Assembly (NCBI GenBank): GCA_041918175.1
Contig: JAYRWE010000089.1
Coordinates: 14,478-78,477 of the forward strand
DNA: 64,000 nucleotides
Direction: 5' to 3'
DNA from: JABWAN01 sp041918175
Lineage (GTDB): Bacteria > Zhuqueibacterota > Zhuqueibacteria > Zhuqueibacterales > Zhuqueibacteraceae
A program made the translations under genes and the position numbers. The notes under the pieces are model-generated. The model was not told the origin of the DNA. It made no database searches and saw only the letters and a program-made list of their open reading frames with translations. How positions within the stretch are numbered: position 1 is the first letter of the stretch; each line of letters opens with the position of its first letter. Below are positions 40,575 through 49,133 of this stretch, in pieces.

Positions 40575-42626
40575 ATGGAAAAATTCGAACTCGTTTCCGA
40601 ATATAAGCCCACGGGCGATCAACCTGCTGCGATCAAAGAATTGACCGCAGGTTTAGAGCGCGGCGAGCAGCATCAAACGCTGCTCGGCGTCACCGGCAGC
40701 GGCAAAACGTTCACACTCGCGAATGTCATCGCAAATATCAACAAGCCCGTGCTCGTGATCTCGCACAACAAAACGCTCGCGGCCCAGCTTTACGGCGAGT
40801 TCAAGGGCTTCTTCCCGCGCAATGCCGTCGAATACTTTATTAGTTACTACGATTACTACCAGCCCGAAGCATACGTACCTTCCTCCGATACTTATATTGA
40901 GAAAGACACTTCGATCAACGACGAAATTGATCGGCTGCGTTTGAAGGCCACGAGTTCGCTGCTCTCCCGGCCCGACGTGCTCATCGTCGCTTCGGTTTCG
41001 TGCATTTACGGCTTGGGCGATCCCGAAGATTACAAAGCCGAGTTGCTCATGCTCCAGCGCGGCCAGCGCATCGAGCGCAACAAAATTCTCGAACAGCTTG
41101 TGGACATGCAATACTCGCGCAATGATTTCGATTTCGCGCGCGGCACGTTTCGCGTGCGCGGCGACGTGGTCGAAATCATTCCCGCGTATGAACGCGAGGC
41201 CTATCGCATCGAGATGTTCGGCAATGAGATCGAATCGTTCGCGCAGATCGACACCGTGACCGGCGAGATTATAGGCGAGGTCGATAGCGTCGCGATTTTT
41301 CCCGCGAAGCATTTCGTCACGCCGGAGCATAAAGTGAAGCGCGCGCTGCAACTCATCAAGTCCGAGTTGGAAGAACGGCTCGCGCTCTTTCGCGAGCAGA
41401 ACAAATTGCTCGAAGCGCAGCGCCTCGAAATGCGCACAAACTTTGATTTGGAAATGCTGCAAGAGATCGGCACGTGTCATGGTGTGGAAAATTATTCGCG
41501 TCATCTTTCCGCCCGCGCTGCGGGCCAGCGGCCATTTACTTTGCTCGATTATTTTCCCAAAGGCTTTTTAACCATCATCGACGAGTCGCACGCGACCATT
41601 CCGCAAATCAATGGCATGTATCATGGCGACCGCGCGCGTAAAGAGACATTGGTGGAGCACGGCTTTCGTTTGCCCTCCGCGCTCGACAATCGCCCGCTCA
41701 CCTTGCCGGAATTTGAAGCGCTCGTCGGCCCGATGATTTATATTTCCGCCACGCCCGCGGATTATGAATTGCAAAAGAGCAAAGGCGTGATCGTCGAACA
41801 AATCATTCGGCCCACCGGCTTGATCGATCCCGAAGTCGAAGTGCGGCCCATCAAAAGCCAGATCGACGATCTCATCGGCGAAGTGCGCAAACGCGCGGAG
41901 AAGCACGAGCGCATTCTTGTGACCACGCTCACGAAGCGCATGGCCGAGGATTTAACCGACTATCTCGCGGAGATGGGCATTCGCGTGCGCTATCTGCATT
42001 CGGAGATCGATGCGCTCGACCGCGTGGGCATTGTGCGCGATTTGCGCCTCGCGGAGTTTGACGTGCTCGTGGGCGTCAACTTGTTGCGCGAAGGCCTCGA
42101 TCTGCCCGAGGTTTCGCTCGTCGCGATTTTGGATGCGGACAAAGAAGGGTTCTTGCGCAGCGAACGCTCGCTCATTCAAACTGGCGGTCGCGCCGCGCGC
42201 AACGTGAACGGCAAAGTGATCATGTATGCGGATGTGATCACCGGCTCCATGCGCAAGATGATCGATGAAACCAATCGCCGCCGCGCGATTCAGCGCAAGT
42301 ATAACGAAGAGCACAACATCACGCCCACGACGATTTACAAGAGCGCGGAAGAGATCATCAAATCCACACGCGTGGCCGACGCCAAAGTGGATAAATATGG
42401 ACAAGAGCGTAAGCCGGAAATCCCCGAAAGCGCGTGGCAAAATTTATCTGCGATGGAGCGCGAAGACGCGTTGGAGAAATTAGAAGAGGAAATGCTCGCG
42501 GCCTCGCGCAAATTGGATTTCGAGCGCGCCGCAGAATTGCGCGACGAGATCGAACGTTTGAAAACCGGCAAAAAGAAAGCGCCGGTCACGTATGCGGTGA
42601 AAAGTTCGCGTCGTCGCGGACGATGA
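40575..42626 (+). CDS. uvrB: Excinuclease ABC subunit B
   Basis: The 683-residue helicase-like subunit of the UvrABC nucleotide-excision-repair complex verifies the damage. It has LLGVTGSGKTFTLANVI (Walker A), the beta-hairpin YYDYYQPEAYVPSSDTYIEK, LTIIDESHATIPQ (DEAD-like box), the ARNVNGKVIMYAD segment and the C-terminal UVR domain (EDALEKLEEEMLAASRKLDF). MEKFELVSEYKPTGDQP is the family start; 37 earlier in-frame codons overlap the promoter. The upstream TTGACA/TATATT promoter lies within 110 bases. Confidence 0.97.
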   Translation: MEKFELVSEYKPTGDQPAAIKELTAGLERGEQHQTLLGVTGSGKTFTLANVIANINKPVLVISHNKTLAAQLYGEFKGFFPRNAVEYFISYYDYYQPEAYVPSSDTYIEKDTSINDEIDRLRLKATSSLLSRPDVLIVASVSCIYGLGDPEDYKAELLMLQRGQRIERNKILEQLVDMQYSRNDFDFARGTFRVRGDVVEIIPAYEREAYRIEMFGNEIESFAQIDTVTGEIIGEVDSVAIFPAKHFVTPEHKVKRALQLIKSELEERLALFREQNKLLEAQRLEMRTNFDLEMLQEIGTCHGVENYSRHLSARAAGQRPFTLLDYFPKGFLTIIDESHATIPQINGMYHGDRARKETLVEHGFRLPSALDNRPLTLPEFEALVGPMIYISATPADYELQKSKGVIVEQIIRPTGLIDPEVEVRPIKSQIDDLIGEVRKRAEKHERILVTTLTKRMAEDLTDYLAEMGIRVRYLHSEIDALDRVGIVRDLRLAEFDVLVGVNLLREGLDLPEVSLVAILDADKEGFLRSERSLIQTGGRAARNVNGKVIMYADVITGSMRKMIDETNRRRAIQRKYNEEHNITPTTIYKSAEEIIKSTRVADAKVDKYGQERKPEIPESAWQNLSAMEREDALEKLEEEMLAASRKLDFERAAELRDEIERLKTGKKKAPVTYAVKSSRRRGR

Positions 42627-42638
42627 GGTGTGTTTGAA

Positions 42639-42800
42639 GATCGAGGATAGAAGGTTGTAGATAGTTGATCGTAGATCGTGGGCCGTGGATAGTGGGTCGT
42701 GAAGCGTGGTTTGATTTTGCGCGCTCATGATAACTGCGCACGATCAACGATCCACCATTCACAATCCACTACCCACAATCTTCTATCATCAATCCTCGTC
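42639..42800. repeat. Degenerate inverted repeat of GTGGATAGTGGGTCGTG-type words
   Basis: The left arm (about 42639-42701) is a run of short related words with TAGATCGTGG, GTGGATAGTGG and GTCGTG. The right arm (about 42739-42800) contains their reverse complements (CACGATCAACGATCCACC, CACAATCCACTACCCAC). It is a long imperfect hairpin or a low-complexity repeat. It lies between uvrB and purD and codes for nothing recognised. Confidence 0.6.
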
Positions 42801-42819
42801 TCTCTAAAAATAAAATCTC

Positions 42820-44127
42820 ATGCAGTCTTTTCAGCCTAAAGAAAACCTCCGCCTCCTCGTCGTCGGCTCCGGCGGGCGCGAGCATGCGTTGGTGTGGAAG
42901 CTGGCGCAAAGCCCGATTGTGGCGAAAATATTTTGTGCGCCCGGCAATCCCGGCATTGCGCAATTCGCCACCTGTGTCGATATTTCTTCTTCTAATATTG
43001 CGGCACTCCGCCATTTCGCGCAAGAAGCGCGCATCGATCTCACCGTGGTTGGCCCAGAAATTCCGCTCGTTGCGGGCATCGTGGACGAGTTTGAAGCGCA
43101 CGGCTTGTTCATCTTCGGCCCCTCGCAACAAGCCGCGATGCTCGAAGGGAGCAAAGCCTTTGCGAAAGACTTCATGCGCAAGTATCGCATCCCGACCGCG
43201 GAGTATCACATTTTCACCGAGACCGAGGCCGCGCGCAAGCATGTGCAAAGCTGCAAAATTCCCGTGGTGATTAAAGCCGACGGATTGGCCGCGGGCAAAG
43301 GCGCAATCGTCGCGTATTCGCGCAATGAAGCATTACACGCGCTCGCGACGATTATGGAGCACAAACAATTCGGCGAGGCCGGCAAGCGCGTCGTGATCGA
43401 AGAGTTCATGGAAGGCGAAGAGGTTTCGGTGTTTTGTTTAACCGACGGCGTGAACCTTTGCCTGCTGCCCTCGGCGCAAGATCACAAGGCGATCTACAAC
43501 GACGATCTCGGCCCGAACACCGGCGGCATGGGCGCATACTCGCCCGCGCCGATTATGAACGCCGAACTAATGCAGCGCGTGCATCGCCAAATCTTGCAGC
43601 CGGTGATCGAAGGCATGGCGATGGAACACAAACCTTATCGCGGCATTTTATACGCGGGTTTGATGCTCACTGTGGACGGCCCGAAAGTGGTGGAGTTTAA
43701 TTGTCGCTTCGGCGATCCCGAAGCCGAAGTGATTCTGCCGCTCATCACTTCCGATCTCGCGGAGGCGATGTGGCTCGTGGCCCAAGGCGATTTGAGCGAT
43801 TATGAACTCACGCTCTCTGCGCACTGGGCGCTGACTGTGGTGCTCGCTTCGGGCGGCTACCCCGGAGAATATCAAACCGGCAAAGTGATCAACGGCGTGC
43901 CGCGGGCAGAGGAAAAGCACGTGCTCGCTTTTCACGCCGGAACGCAAGAAGGCGCGCGCGGGAAGTTAATCACAAGCGGCGGCCGCGTGCTTGCCATCAC
44001 GGGATTGGGCGACACGTTTCAACAAGCGCGCGAACGCGCGTATCTTGCCGTGAATCGCGTGCGCTTCGAAGGCGAGTATCATCGCACGGATATTGGCGCG
44101 AAGGCGTTGAAGCATCTAAGTTCGTAG
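42820..44127 (+). CDS. purD: Phosphoribosylamine-glycine ligase
   Basis: The 435-residue ATP-grasp enzyme joins phosphoribosylamine and glycine in purine synthesis. It begins with LRLLVVGSGGREHALVWKL, the N-domain signature. The ATP-grasp region has PVVIKADGLAAGKGAIVA and EEFMEGEEVSVFCLTDG. The signature FNCRFGDPEAEVILPLI is exact. The length is normal. It stands alone downstream of uvrB, separated by the repeat above; guaB lies far away in the window. Confidence 0.97.
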   Translation: MQSFQPKENLRLLVVGSGGREHALVWKLAQSPIVAKIFCAPGNPGIAQFATCVDISSSNIAALRHFAQEARIDLTVVGPEIPLVAGIVDEFEAHGLFIFGPSQQAAMLEGSKAFAKDFMRKYRIPTAEYHIFTETEAARKHVQSCKIPVVIKADGLAAGKGAIVAYSRNEALHALATIMEHKQFGEAGKRVVIEEFMEGEEVSVFCLTDGVNLCLLPSAQDHKAIYNDDLGPNTGGMGAYSPAPIMNAELMQRVHRQILQPVIEGMAMEHKPYRGILYAGLMLTVDGPKVVEFNCRFGDPEAEVILPLITSDLAEAMWLVAQGDLSDYELTLSAHWALTVVLASGGYPGEYQTGKVINGVPRAEEKHVLAFHAGTQEGARGKLITSGGRVLAITGLGDTFQQARERAYLAVNRVRFEGEYHRTDIGAKALKHLSS

Positions 44128-44157
44128 TTACGCCTTGGGGCGTGCTCTCGTTATCCT

Positions 44158-44427
44158 CTCGTTCCCAAACTCCGTTTGGGAACGCCCTTGCAACTGAAAC
44201 TCCGTTTCAAGTGGCTTGATAAAAACTCGAAACAAAGTTTCTCAAACAAGTGTGTTCCCAAACAGAGTTTGGGAACAAGAACGCTCTCTCATGTCATCTC
44301 GTTCTCTCGTTCCCAAACTCCGTTTGGGAACGCCATTGCAACTGAAACTCCGTTTCAATTGGCTTGATAAAAACTCGAAACAGAGTTTCTCAAACAAGCG
44401 TGTTCCCAAACGGAGTTTGGGAACAAG
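44158..44427. repeat. Two tandem 122-bp units, each a long imperfect palindrome with nested hairpins
   Basis: Unit A (44158-44279) and unit B (44306-44427) each begin CTCGTTCCCAAACTCCGTTT and end with a close reverse complement (GTTCCCAAACxGAGTTTGGGAAC). Both hold an inner pair GAAACTCCGTTTC/GAAACaGAGTTTC. The two differ by a few bases. A 26-base spacer separates them. They occupy most of the 386-base gap 44128-44513 between purD and the epimerase gene. Confidence 0.85.
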
Positions 44428-44451
44428 AGTAATAGCAACGTATTCAACCTC

Positions 44452-44472
44452 GACGCCTGAAGGCGTTACTAC
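44452..44472. repeat. Dispersed GCCTGAAGGC palindromic repeat, copy 2
   Basis: GACGCCTGAAGGCGTTACTAC, the same element as at 13714 and 54210, lies 42 bases before the epimerase ATG. Confidence 0.8.
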
Positions 44473-44513
44473 AAACGCATACACATCACGCACAGCAACG
44501 AAAGGAAAGCGCA

Positions 44514-45443
44514 ATGAAAATTTTAGTAACCGGCGGAGCCGGCTTCATCGGGTCGCATATCACGGATGCTTTCATCAATCTCGGCCATGAAGTTGTGGTC
44601 GTCGATAATCTCGTGACCGGCCGCAAAGAGAATCTCAATTCGCAAGCCAAGTTTTATGAGACCGACATTCGCAGCGAGCAAATCAAAGAGATTTTCGCGC
44701 GCGAGAAGTTCGACGCGATTTGCCATCAAGCCGCGCAATTGGACGTGCGCAAATCCGTGGCCGATCCGCGCTATGATGCGGACGTGAACATCATGGGCAC
44801 GCTCAATCTTTTGGAGCAAGCGCGCGCAACCGACGTGCAGAAAATTCTCTTCGCCTCTTCCGGCGGCGCGATGTATGGCGAGCAAGAAAAATTTCCGGCA
44901 GATGAGGAACATCGCACCTGGCCCGCTTCGCCCTATGGCATTACCAAGCTCACGTGCGAAAAGTATATCGCGGTGTTTAGCCAAATGTACGGCATGACCT
45001 ACGGCCTCATGCGCTATGCCAATGTGTATGGCCCGCGTCAAAGTCCGCACGGCGAGGCCGGCGTGGTTGCGATTTTCAGCGCGCGCTTGTTGGCCGGCGA
45101 GCCCGCGGTGATCAACGGCGACGGCAAACAAACGCGCGACTATGTTTATGTCGGCGATGTCGTGGCCGCGAATGTTGCCGCGCTCAATTATGCGCACAGT
45201 GATTATTTCAATGTCGGCACCGGCATTGAAACTGATGTGAATGAATTGTTCGCGATTATCAATCGCGCCACGGGCAATCGCGCGCAAGAGCAACATGCTC
45301 CCGCAAAAGCCGGCGAGCAAATGCGCAGCGTGCTCGATACTTCAAAAGCCAAACGTTTGCTCGGCTGGGAGCCGAAGATGAAGTTGAGCGAAGGCTTGGC
45401 TGAAACAGTGGAATGGTTTCGCCTGCGCGCGAAGCATTCTTGA
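44514..45443 (+). CDS. NAD-dependent nucleotide-sugar epimerase (extended SDR, GalE-like)
   Basis: The 309-residue protein begins MKILVTGGAGFIGSHITDAF, the NAD-binding Rossmann glycine motif. The catalytic site is SSGGAMYGE then SPYGITKLTCEKY, with Tyr and Lys of YxxxK. It further has GLMRYANVYGPRQ and VVYVGDVV-like segments. It resembles GalE/UDP-glucose 4-epimerases; the true substrate is uncertain. AAAGGAAAG precedes the ATG. Neighbouring glycosyltransferases suggest a role in polysaccharide supply. Confidence 0.9.
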   Translation: MKILVTGGAGFIGSHITDAFINLGHEVVVVDNLVTGRKENLNSQAKFYETDIRSEQIKEIFAREKFDAICHQAAQLDVRKSVADPRYDADVNIMGTLNLLEQARATDVQKILFASSGGAMYGEQEKFPADEEHRTWPASPYGITKLTCEKYIAVFSQMYGMTYGLMRYANVYGPRQSPHGEAGVVAIFSARLLAGEPAVINGDGKQTRDYVYVGDVVAANVAALNYAHSDYFNVGTGIETDVNELFAIINRATGNRAQEQHAPAKAGEQMRSVLDTSKAKRLLGWEPKMKLSEGLAETVEWFRLRAKHS

Positions 45444-45453
45444 TGAAATGACA

Positions 45454-45503
45454 CGTTACACTTTGCGCGTTACACGAAGGCGTGTAACGTGTAAAATGTA
45501 ACG
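45454..45503 (+). terminator. 23-bp hairpin between the epimerase and sigma-54 regulator genes
   Basis: CGTTACACTTTGCGCGTTAC.. (45454-45476) pairs with 45481-45503 with a few mismatches around the loop AAGG. No clear T-run follows. It may terminate, or act as an operator-like palindrome in front of the next gene, which starts at 45533. Confidence 0.5.
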
Positions 45504-45532
45504 GCAAAAAATGCGTTGAGCTTAGATCACGT

Positions 45533-46723
45533 ATGATCACAACACAAAACAAGATCACTGACACGGAAGTTACGCTCGATACGTTGCGCGCGGAGATCGG
45601 CCTCGTCGGCAACTCGCCGGAGATTTTACAAATTCTCGAAACCGTGCAACAAGTCGCGGCGACCGATATTACGGTGCTCATTCACGGCGAGAGCGGCACG
45701 GGCAAAGAATTAATCGCGAACGCGATTCATCTACTGAGCAAGCGCGCGGACAAGCCTTTCGTCGTCGTCAATGCCGGCGCGATTCCCGAGGGCATCATCG
45801 AATCGGAATTGTTCGGCCACGAGAAGGGCGCATTCACCGGCGCGATTGGCGCGCGCAAAGGTTACTTCGAAGCCGCAGATGCCGGCACGCTCTTTCTCGA
45901 TGAAGTCGGCGAGATGCCGCTCGCAGCCCAGGTAAAATTTCTGCGCATACTCGAAGGCAAAGATTTTATTCGCGTGGGCGGCAGCAGCGCGCGCGGCGTG
46001 GATGTGCGTTTGATCGCGGCGACGAATCGCGATCTGCGCGAGTCGGTGAACCAAGGCAACTTTCGGCAGGATTTATATTATCGGCTGAATGCGATTCGCG
46101 TGCGCATTCCGCCGTTGCGCGAACGCAGCCAAGACGTTCCGCCGCTGGTGAAAAAGTTCGTCACCGACTTTTGCCGGCAAAACAAAATCGAGTTCGAAGG
46201 TTTTTCCGATACGGCCATGCGTTTGATGCAAGAGCACCATTGGCCGGGCAATGTGCGCGAGCTGAAAAATTTTGTGGAAATGCTGATCGTCATCGAGCGC
46301 GGCCGGCGGATTGATGAAGCCACTCTGCTGCGGCACCTTCCGCGCAAAAACGATTTCACGCGGCCGCTGCCTGTGCCCACGAATCGTACGAGCGAAGAAG
46401 CCGAACGCGAGTTGATCTATCACGCGCTGGTGGATTTGAAAAACGAAATTGCGCAATTGCGCGAGTTGATCATGGGCAAATATGTTCCGCCCATGCGCCG
46501 CCTCAAGCCGGGTTATGAAGACGGTGCGATGGTGCATGAGGTCAACACCGGCGAAGTGACGAAGATCGAAGACAGTTTCGAGTCGATTGAAGGCATGCAA
46601 AAGCGTTTGATTCACGACGCGCTCGAACGCACGCGCGGCAATCGCCGCAAAGCCGCGAAGCTGCTCAAGATTAGCGAGCGTACGTTGTATCGCAAGATCA
46701 AAGAGTATGACTTGCCGTTTTAA
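45533..46723 (+). CDS. Sigma-54-dependent transcriptional activator without receiver domain
   Basis: The 396-residue protein is an AAA+ bacterial enhancer-binding protein. It has IHGESGTGKELIANAIH (Walker A), SELFGHEKGAFTGA (the GAFTGA sigma-54 contact loop), GTLFLDEVGEMP (Walker B) and PGNVRELKN. The Fis-type HTH is at the end (GNRRKAAKLLKISERTLYRKIKEYDLPF). There is no N-terminal receiver or PAS domain, only about 30 residues, so activity is probably controlled by level or by a partner (PspF-like). It is followed after 28 bases by the lptE-like gene. Confidence 0.92.
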   Translation: MITTQNKITDTEVTLDTLRAEIGLVGNSPEILQILETVQQVAATDITVLIHGESGTGKELIANAIHLLSKRADKPFVVVNAGAIPEGIIESELFGHEKGAFTGAIGARKGYFEAADAGTLFLDEVGEMPLAAQVKFLRILEGKDFIRVGGSSARGVDVRLIAATNRDLRESVNQGNFRQDLYYRLNAIRVRIPPLRERSQDVPPLVKKFVTDFCRQNKIEFEGFSDTAMRLMQEHHWPGNVRELKNFVEMLIVIERGRRIDEATLLRHLPRKNDFTRPLPVPTNRTSEEAERELIYHALVDLKNEIAQLRELIMGKYVPPMRRLKPGYEDGAMVHEVNTGEVTKIEDSFESIEGMQKRLIHDALERTRGNRRKAAKLLKISERTLYRKIKEYDLPF

Positions 46724-46751
46724 GTGCGTTGTCGCTCGCCGAAAGAACAAG

Positions 46752-47357
46752 ATGAACGTGATGACTACCTCTCTGTTTCGCGCTCAAGACCTCCGCTTCG
46801 AAAAGCTTGCACGAAACGGACAACACGCCTCGAACACCCCACAAGCGGGGAATATTCTTTCCATCCTCTCCGTTTCGTTGGTATGCTTGTTTGTGTTGAT
46901 CGGCATGCTCGCCTGCGGTCCGTATTCCTTTTCCAGTTCGGGCAATACCGGCTTGAAAACCGTGGCGGTGCCGGTGTTTAATGATCAAACCGCGGAGTTC
47001 GGTGTCAAAGAGCAAATCACAAATGCGATCATCGCGGCTTTCACGCGCGACAATAGCCTGAAGATTGCCGATCGCCGCACGGCTGATGCGCTGGTGAATG
47101 GCACATTGCTGCGCGTGACTGAGCAGGCCGGCGCTTACACGAAGACGGAACAAGTGCAGGAAATTCGCGTGACGGTCACGGTGCAAATCAAATTTGAAGA
47201 CGTGAAAAAACGCAAAGTGATTTGGGAAGAAAGTTTGACGCAGTTTGGAACCTACGCTCCCGGCGACGCGACCTCTGGCGACCGCGAGAGCGCCATCCAA
47301 CAAGCCGTGGAAAAAATCGCCACGGAGGTCATTAACAAATCGGTGAGCGGTTGGTGA
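46752..47357 (+). CDS. lptE: LptE-like LPS-assembly lipoprotein
   Basis: The 201-residue protein has a delayed lipoprotein signal (SILSVSLVCLFVLIGMLAC, lipobox about residues 52-55) followed by the LptE/RlpB fold: VPVFNDQTAEFGVKEQITNAI, DNSLKIADRRTADALVNGTL, VTVTVQIKFEDVKKRKVIWEE and AIQQAVEKIATEVINK. LptE plugs the LptD translocon for LPS in the outer membrane. The start is uncertain: about 35 residues precede the hydrophobic stretch, and part of them seem to derive from a divergent copy of the PPLRG repeat (reading NIPRLWGVRGV on the opposite strand). Confidence 0.85.
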   Translation: MNVMTTSLFRAQDLRFEKLARNGQHASNTPQAGNILSILSVSLVCLFVLIGMLACGPYSFSSSGNTGLKTVAVPVFNDQTAEFGVKEQITNAIIAAFTRDNSLKIADRRTADALVNGTLLRVTEQAGAYTKTEQVQEIRVTVTVQIKFEDVKKRKVIWEESLTQFGTYAPGDATSGDRESAIQQAVEKIATEVINKSVSGW

Positions 47358-47519
47358 AAGAAAACTCATGAGGCACAAATTACTGTGCGGCAACAGCGCG
47401 GAACAAAGCCTTGCGCCTGAAACCCGTTTTGCTTATACTTGCCGCCGTTTATATTTTTTTAAGGAGAGAGGAAAAGATCACGCCGGAGCATGTAAACCCA
47501 TCCAGCGCAATCTCAGCTT

Positions 47520-49070
47520 ATGAGTACGGTTCTTGAATATGGCATTCTGTCCGCATATTTCGCGGCTTTGTTCGTGCTGCTCATTTTCGGCGCGCACGGG
47601 TTTGTGATGGTGTACTATTATATGAAGCATCGCGGCCTCACCGGCTTGCGCCCCAAATCACTCACGCGCCCACCGCGGGTCACCGTGCAACTGCCGGTCT
47701 TCAACGAGTATTACGTGATCGAGCGCTTGATTCGCGCCGCCTGTCGTTTGGATTATCCGCGCGCGTTGCTGGAGATCCAAGTGCTCGACGATTCCACCGA
47801 CGAAACGTTGAGCGTTGCGCAACGCTGTGTGGAGGAATATCGCAGCCAGGGCTTCGACATCAAACTGTTGCATCGCGAAGATCGTCGCGGATACAAAGCC
47901 GGCGCATTGCGTGCGGGCTTGGAGCAGGCCCAAGGCGAGTTCGTGGCTATCTTCGATGCGGACTTCATTCCGCCGCGCGATTTTCTCATGCGCACACTGC
48001 CCTATTTTTCCAACAAAAAACTCGGCATGGTGCAAACGCGCTGGGGCCATTTGAATCGCGATTACTCCATTCTCACGCGCTTGCAAGCCATCGGCTTGGA
48101 CGGGCACTTTGTGATTGAGCAAGCAGCGCGCAACGGCGCGGGCTTTTTCATCAACTTCAACGGCACGGCCGGTATTTGGCGCAAAGCCTGCATTCTCGAT
48201 GCGGGCAATTGGTCCGATGACACGCTCACCGAGGATTTGGATTTGAGTTATCGCGCGCAACTGCGCGGCTGGAATTTTAAGTACCTTGCCGACACGGTGT
48301 GCGATTCGGAATTGCCCGCGGAAATCGGAGCATTGCGCTCGCAGCAATTTCGCTGGACCAAAGGCGCGATTGAAACCGCAAAAAAAATTCTGCCCCGTTT
48401 ATGGCGCGCGGCTTTGCCTCTGGGGCTCAAACTGCAAGGCACCGTGCATTTGACCAACAATCTGGTTTTCCCGTTCATTCTCATCGTCGGTCTTTTGAAT
48501 CCCCTTTTGGTGTGGATCAAGAACGAAGGCACGACGAATCACAGTTTTTATTTCACCATGACGTCGCTGTTCGCGCTTTCGTTTTGGGGTTCGTTTTTGA
48601 TGTACCTCCATTCGCAGAAGGCGCTCTATCCCGATTGGCGGCGCAGAATTTTGGGATTCCCGTTGTTCATGTCGGGCAGCATGGGCTTGGCGTGGAACAA
48701 CACGCGTGCGATCTTCCTCGGCTTGTGCAATCAGCGCAGCGAGTTCACGCGCACGCCCAAGTATCGCATCGAGAACAACGCGGATCAATTTCGCGGCAAA
48801 ATTTATTTCAACGCCAACAAGCGCCGCGGCCGTCTAACCGCGACCGGCATTTTCGAAATACTCCTTGCGAGTTATAGTTTGGCCGGCATCGGTTTGTCGA
48901 TTTACTATCTCGAACTGGCAGCTATTCCCTTTCAAGCGTTGTTTGCTTTTGGATATGGCTTTATCGGCTACCTCTCATTAAAAGACATGGTGTGGCCGCA
49001 AATCAAGACGCGGTTGGAGCAAGAGTCGTGGCGGTGGGGGCGCATCAAAGGTGCGTTGCAATCGCATTAG
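47520..49070 (+). CDS. Processive family 2 glycosyltransferase (CslA/mannan-synthase-like)
   Basis: The 516-residue membrane enzyme has an N-terminal span (about 6-30), then the GT2 core with D,D,D,QxxRW: VLDDSTDETL, AIFDADFIPP, DTLTEDLDLSYR and RSQQFRWTKGAIE. Several C-terminal spans follow (about 310-470). It is like the cellulose-synthase-like proteins CslA (glucomannan) and ceramide glucosyltransferase relatives. It may make a beta-linked polysaccharide or glycolipid. The acceptor is unknown. Confidence 0.9.
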   Translation: MSTVLEYGILSAYFAALFVLLIFGAHGFVMVYYYMKHRGLTGLRPKSLTRPPRVTVQLPVFNEYYVIERLIRAACRLDYPRALLEIQVLDDSTDETLSVAQRCVEEYRSQGFDIKLLHREDRRGYKAGALRAGLEQAQGEFVAIFDADFIPPRDFLMRTLPYFSNKKLGMVQTRWGHLNRDYSILTRLQAIGLDGHFVIEQAARNGAGFFINFNGTAGIWRKACILDAGNWSDDTLTEDLDLSYRAQLRGWNFKYLADTVCDSELPAEIGALRSQQFRWTKGAIETAKKILPRLWRAALPLGLKLQGTVHLTNNLVFPFILIVGLLNPLLVWIKNEGTTNHSFYFTMTSLFALSFWGSFLMYLHSQKALYPDWRRRILGFPLFMSGSMGLAWNNTRAIFLGLCNQRSEFTRTPKYRIENNADQFRGKIYFNANKRRGRLTATGIFEILLASYSLAGIGLSIYYLELAAIPFQALFAFGYGFIGYLSLKDMVWPQIKTRLEQESWRWGRIKGALQSH

Positions 49071-49133
49071 TTTCTCGTTCAAATTCAACCTCGCCGTCGC
49101 GCGCGGCGGCATACGTTTCCAAGGAAGTGTTGT

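Noticed and set aside
44158..44427. Possible CRISPR array
   Set aside because: Only two units of 122 bases, each a palindrome, separated by one 26-base stretch; no short regular repeats with unique spacers.
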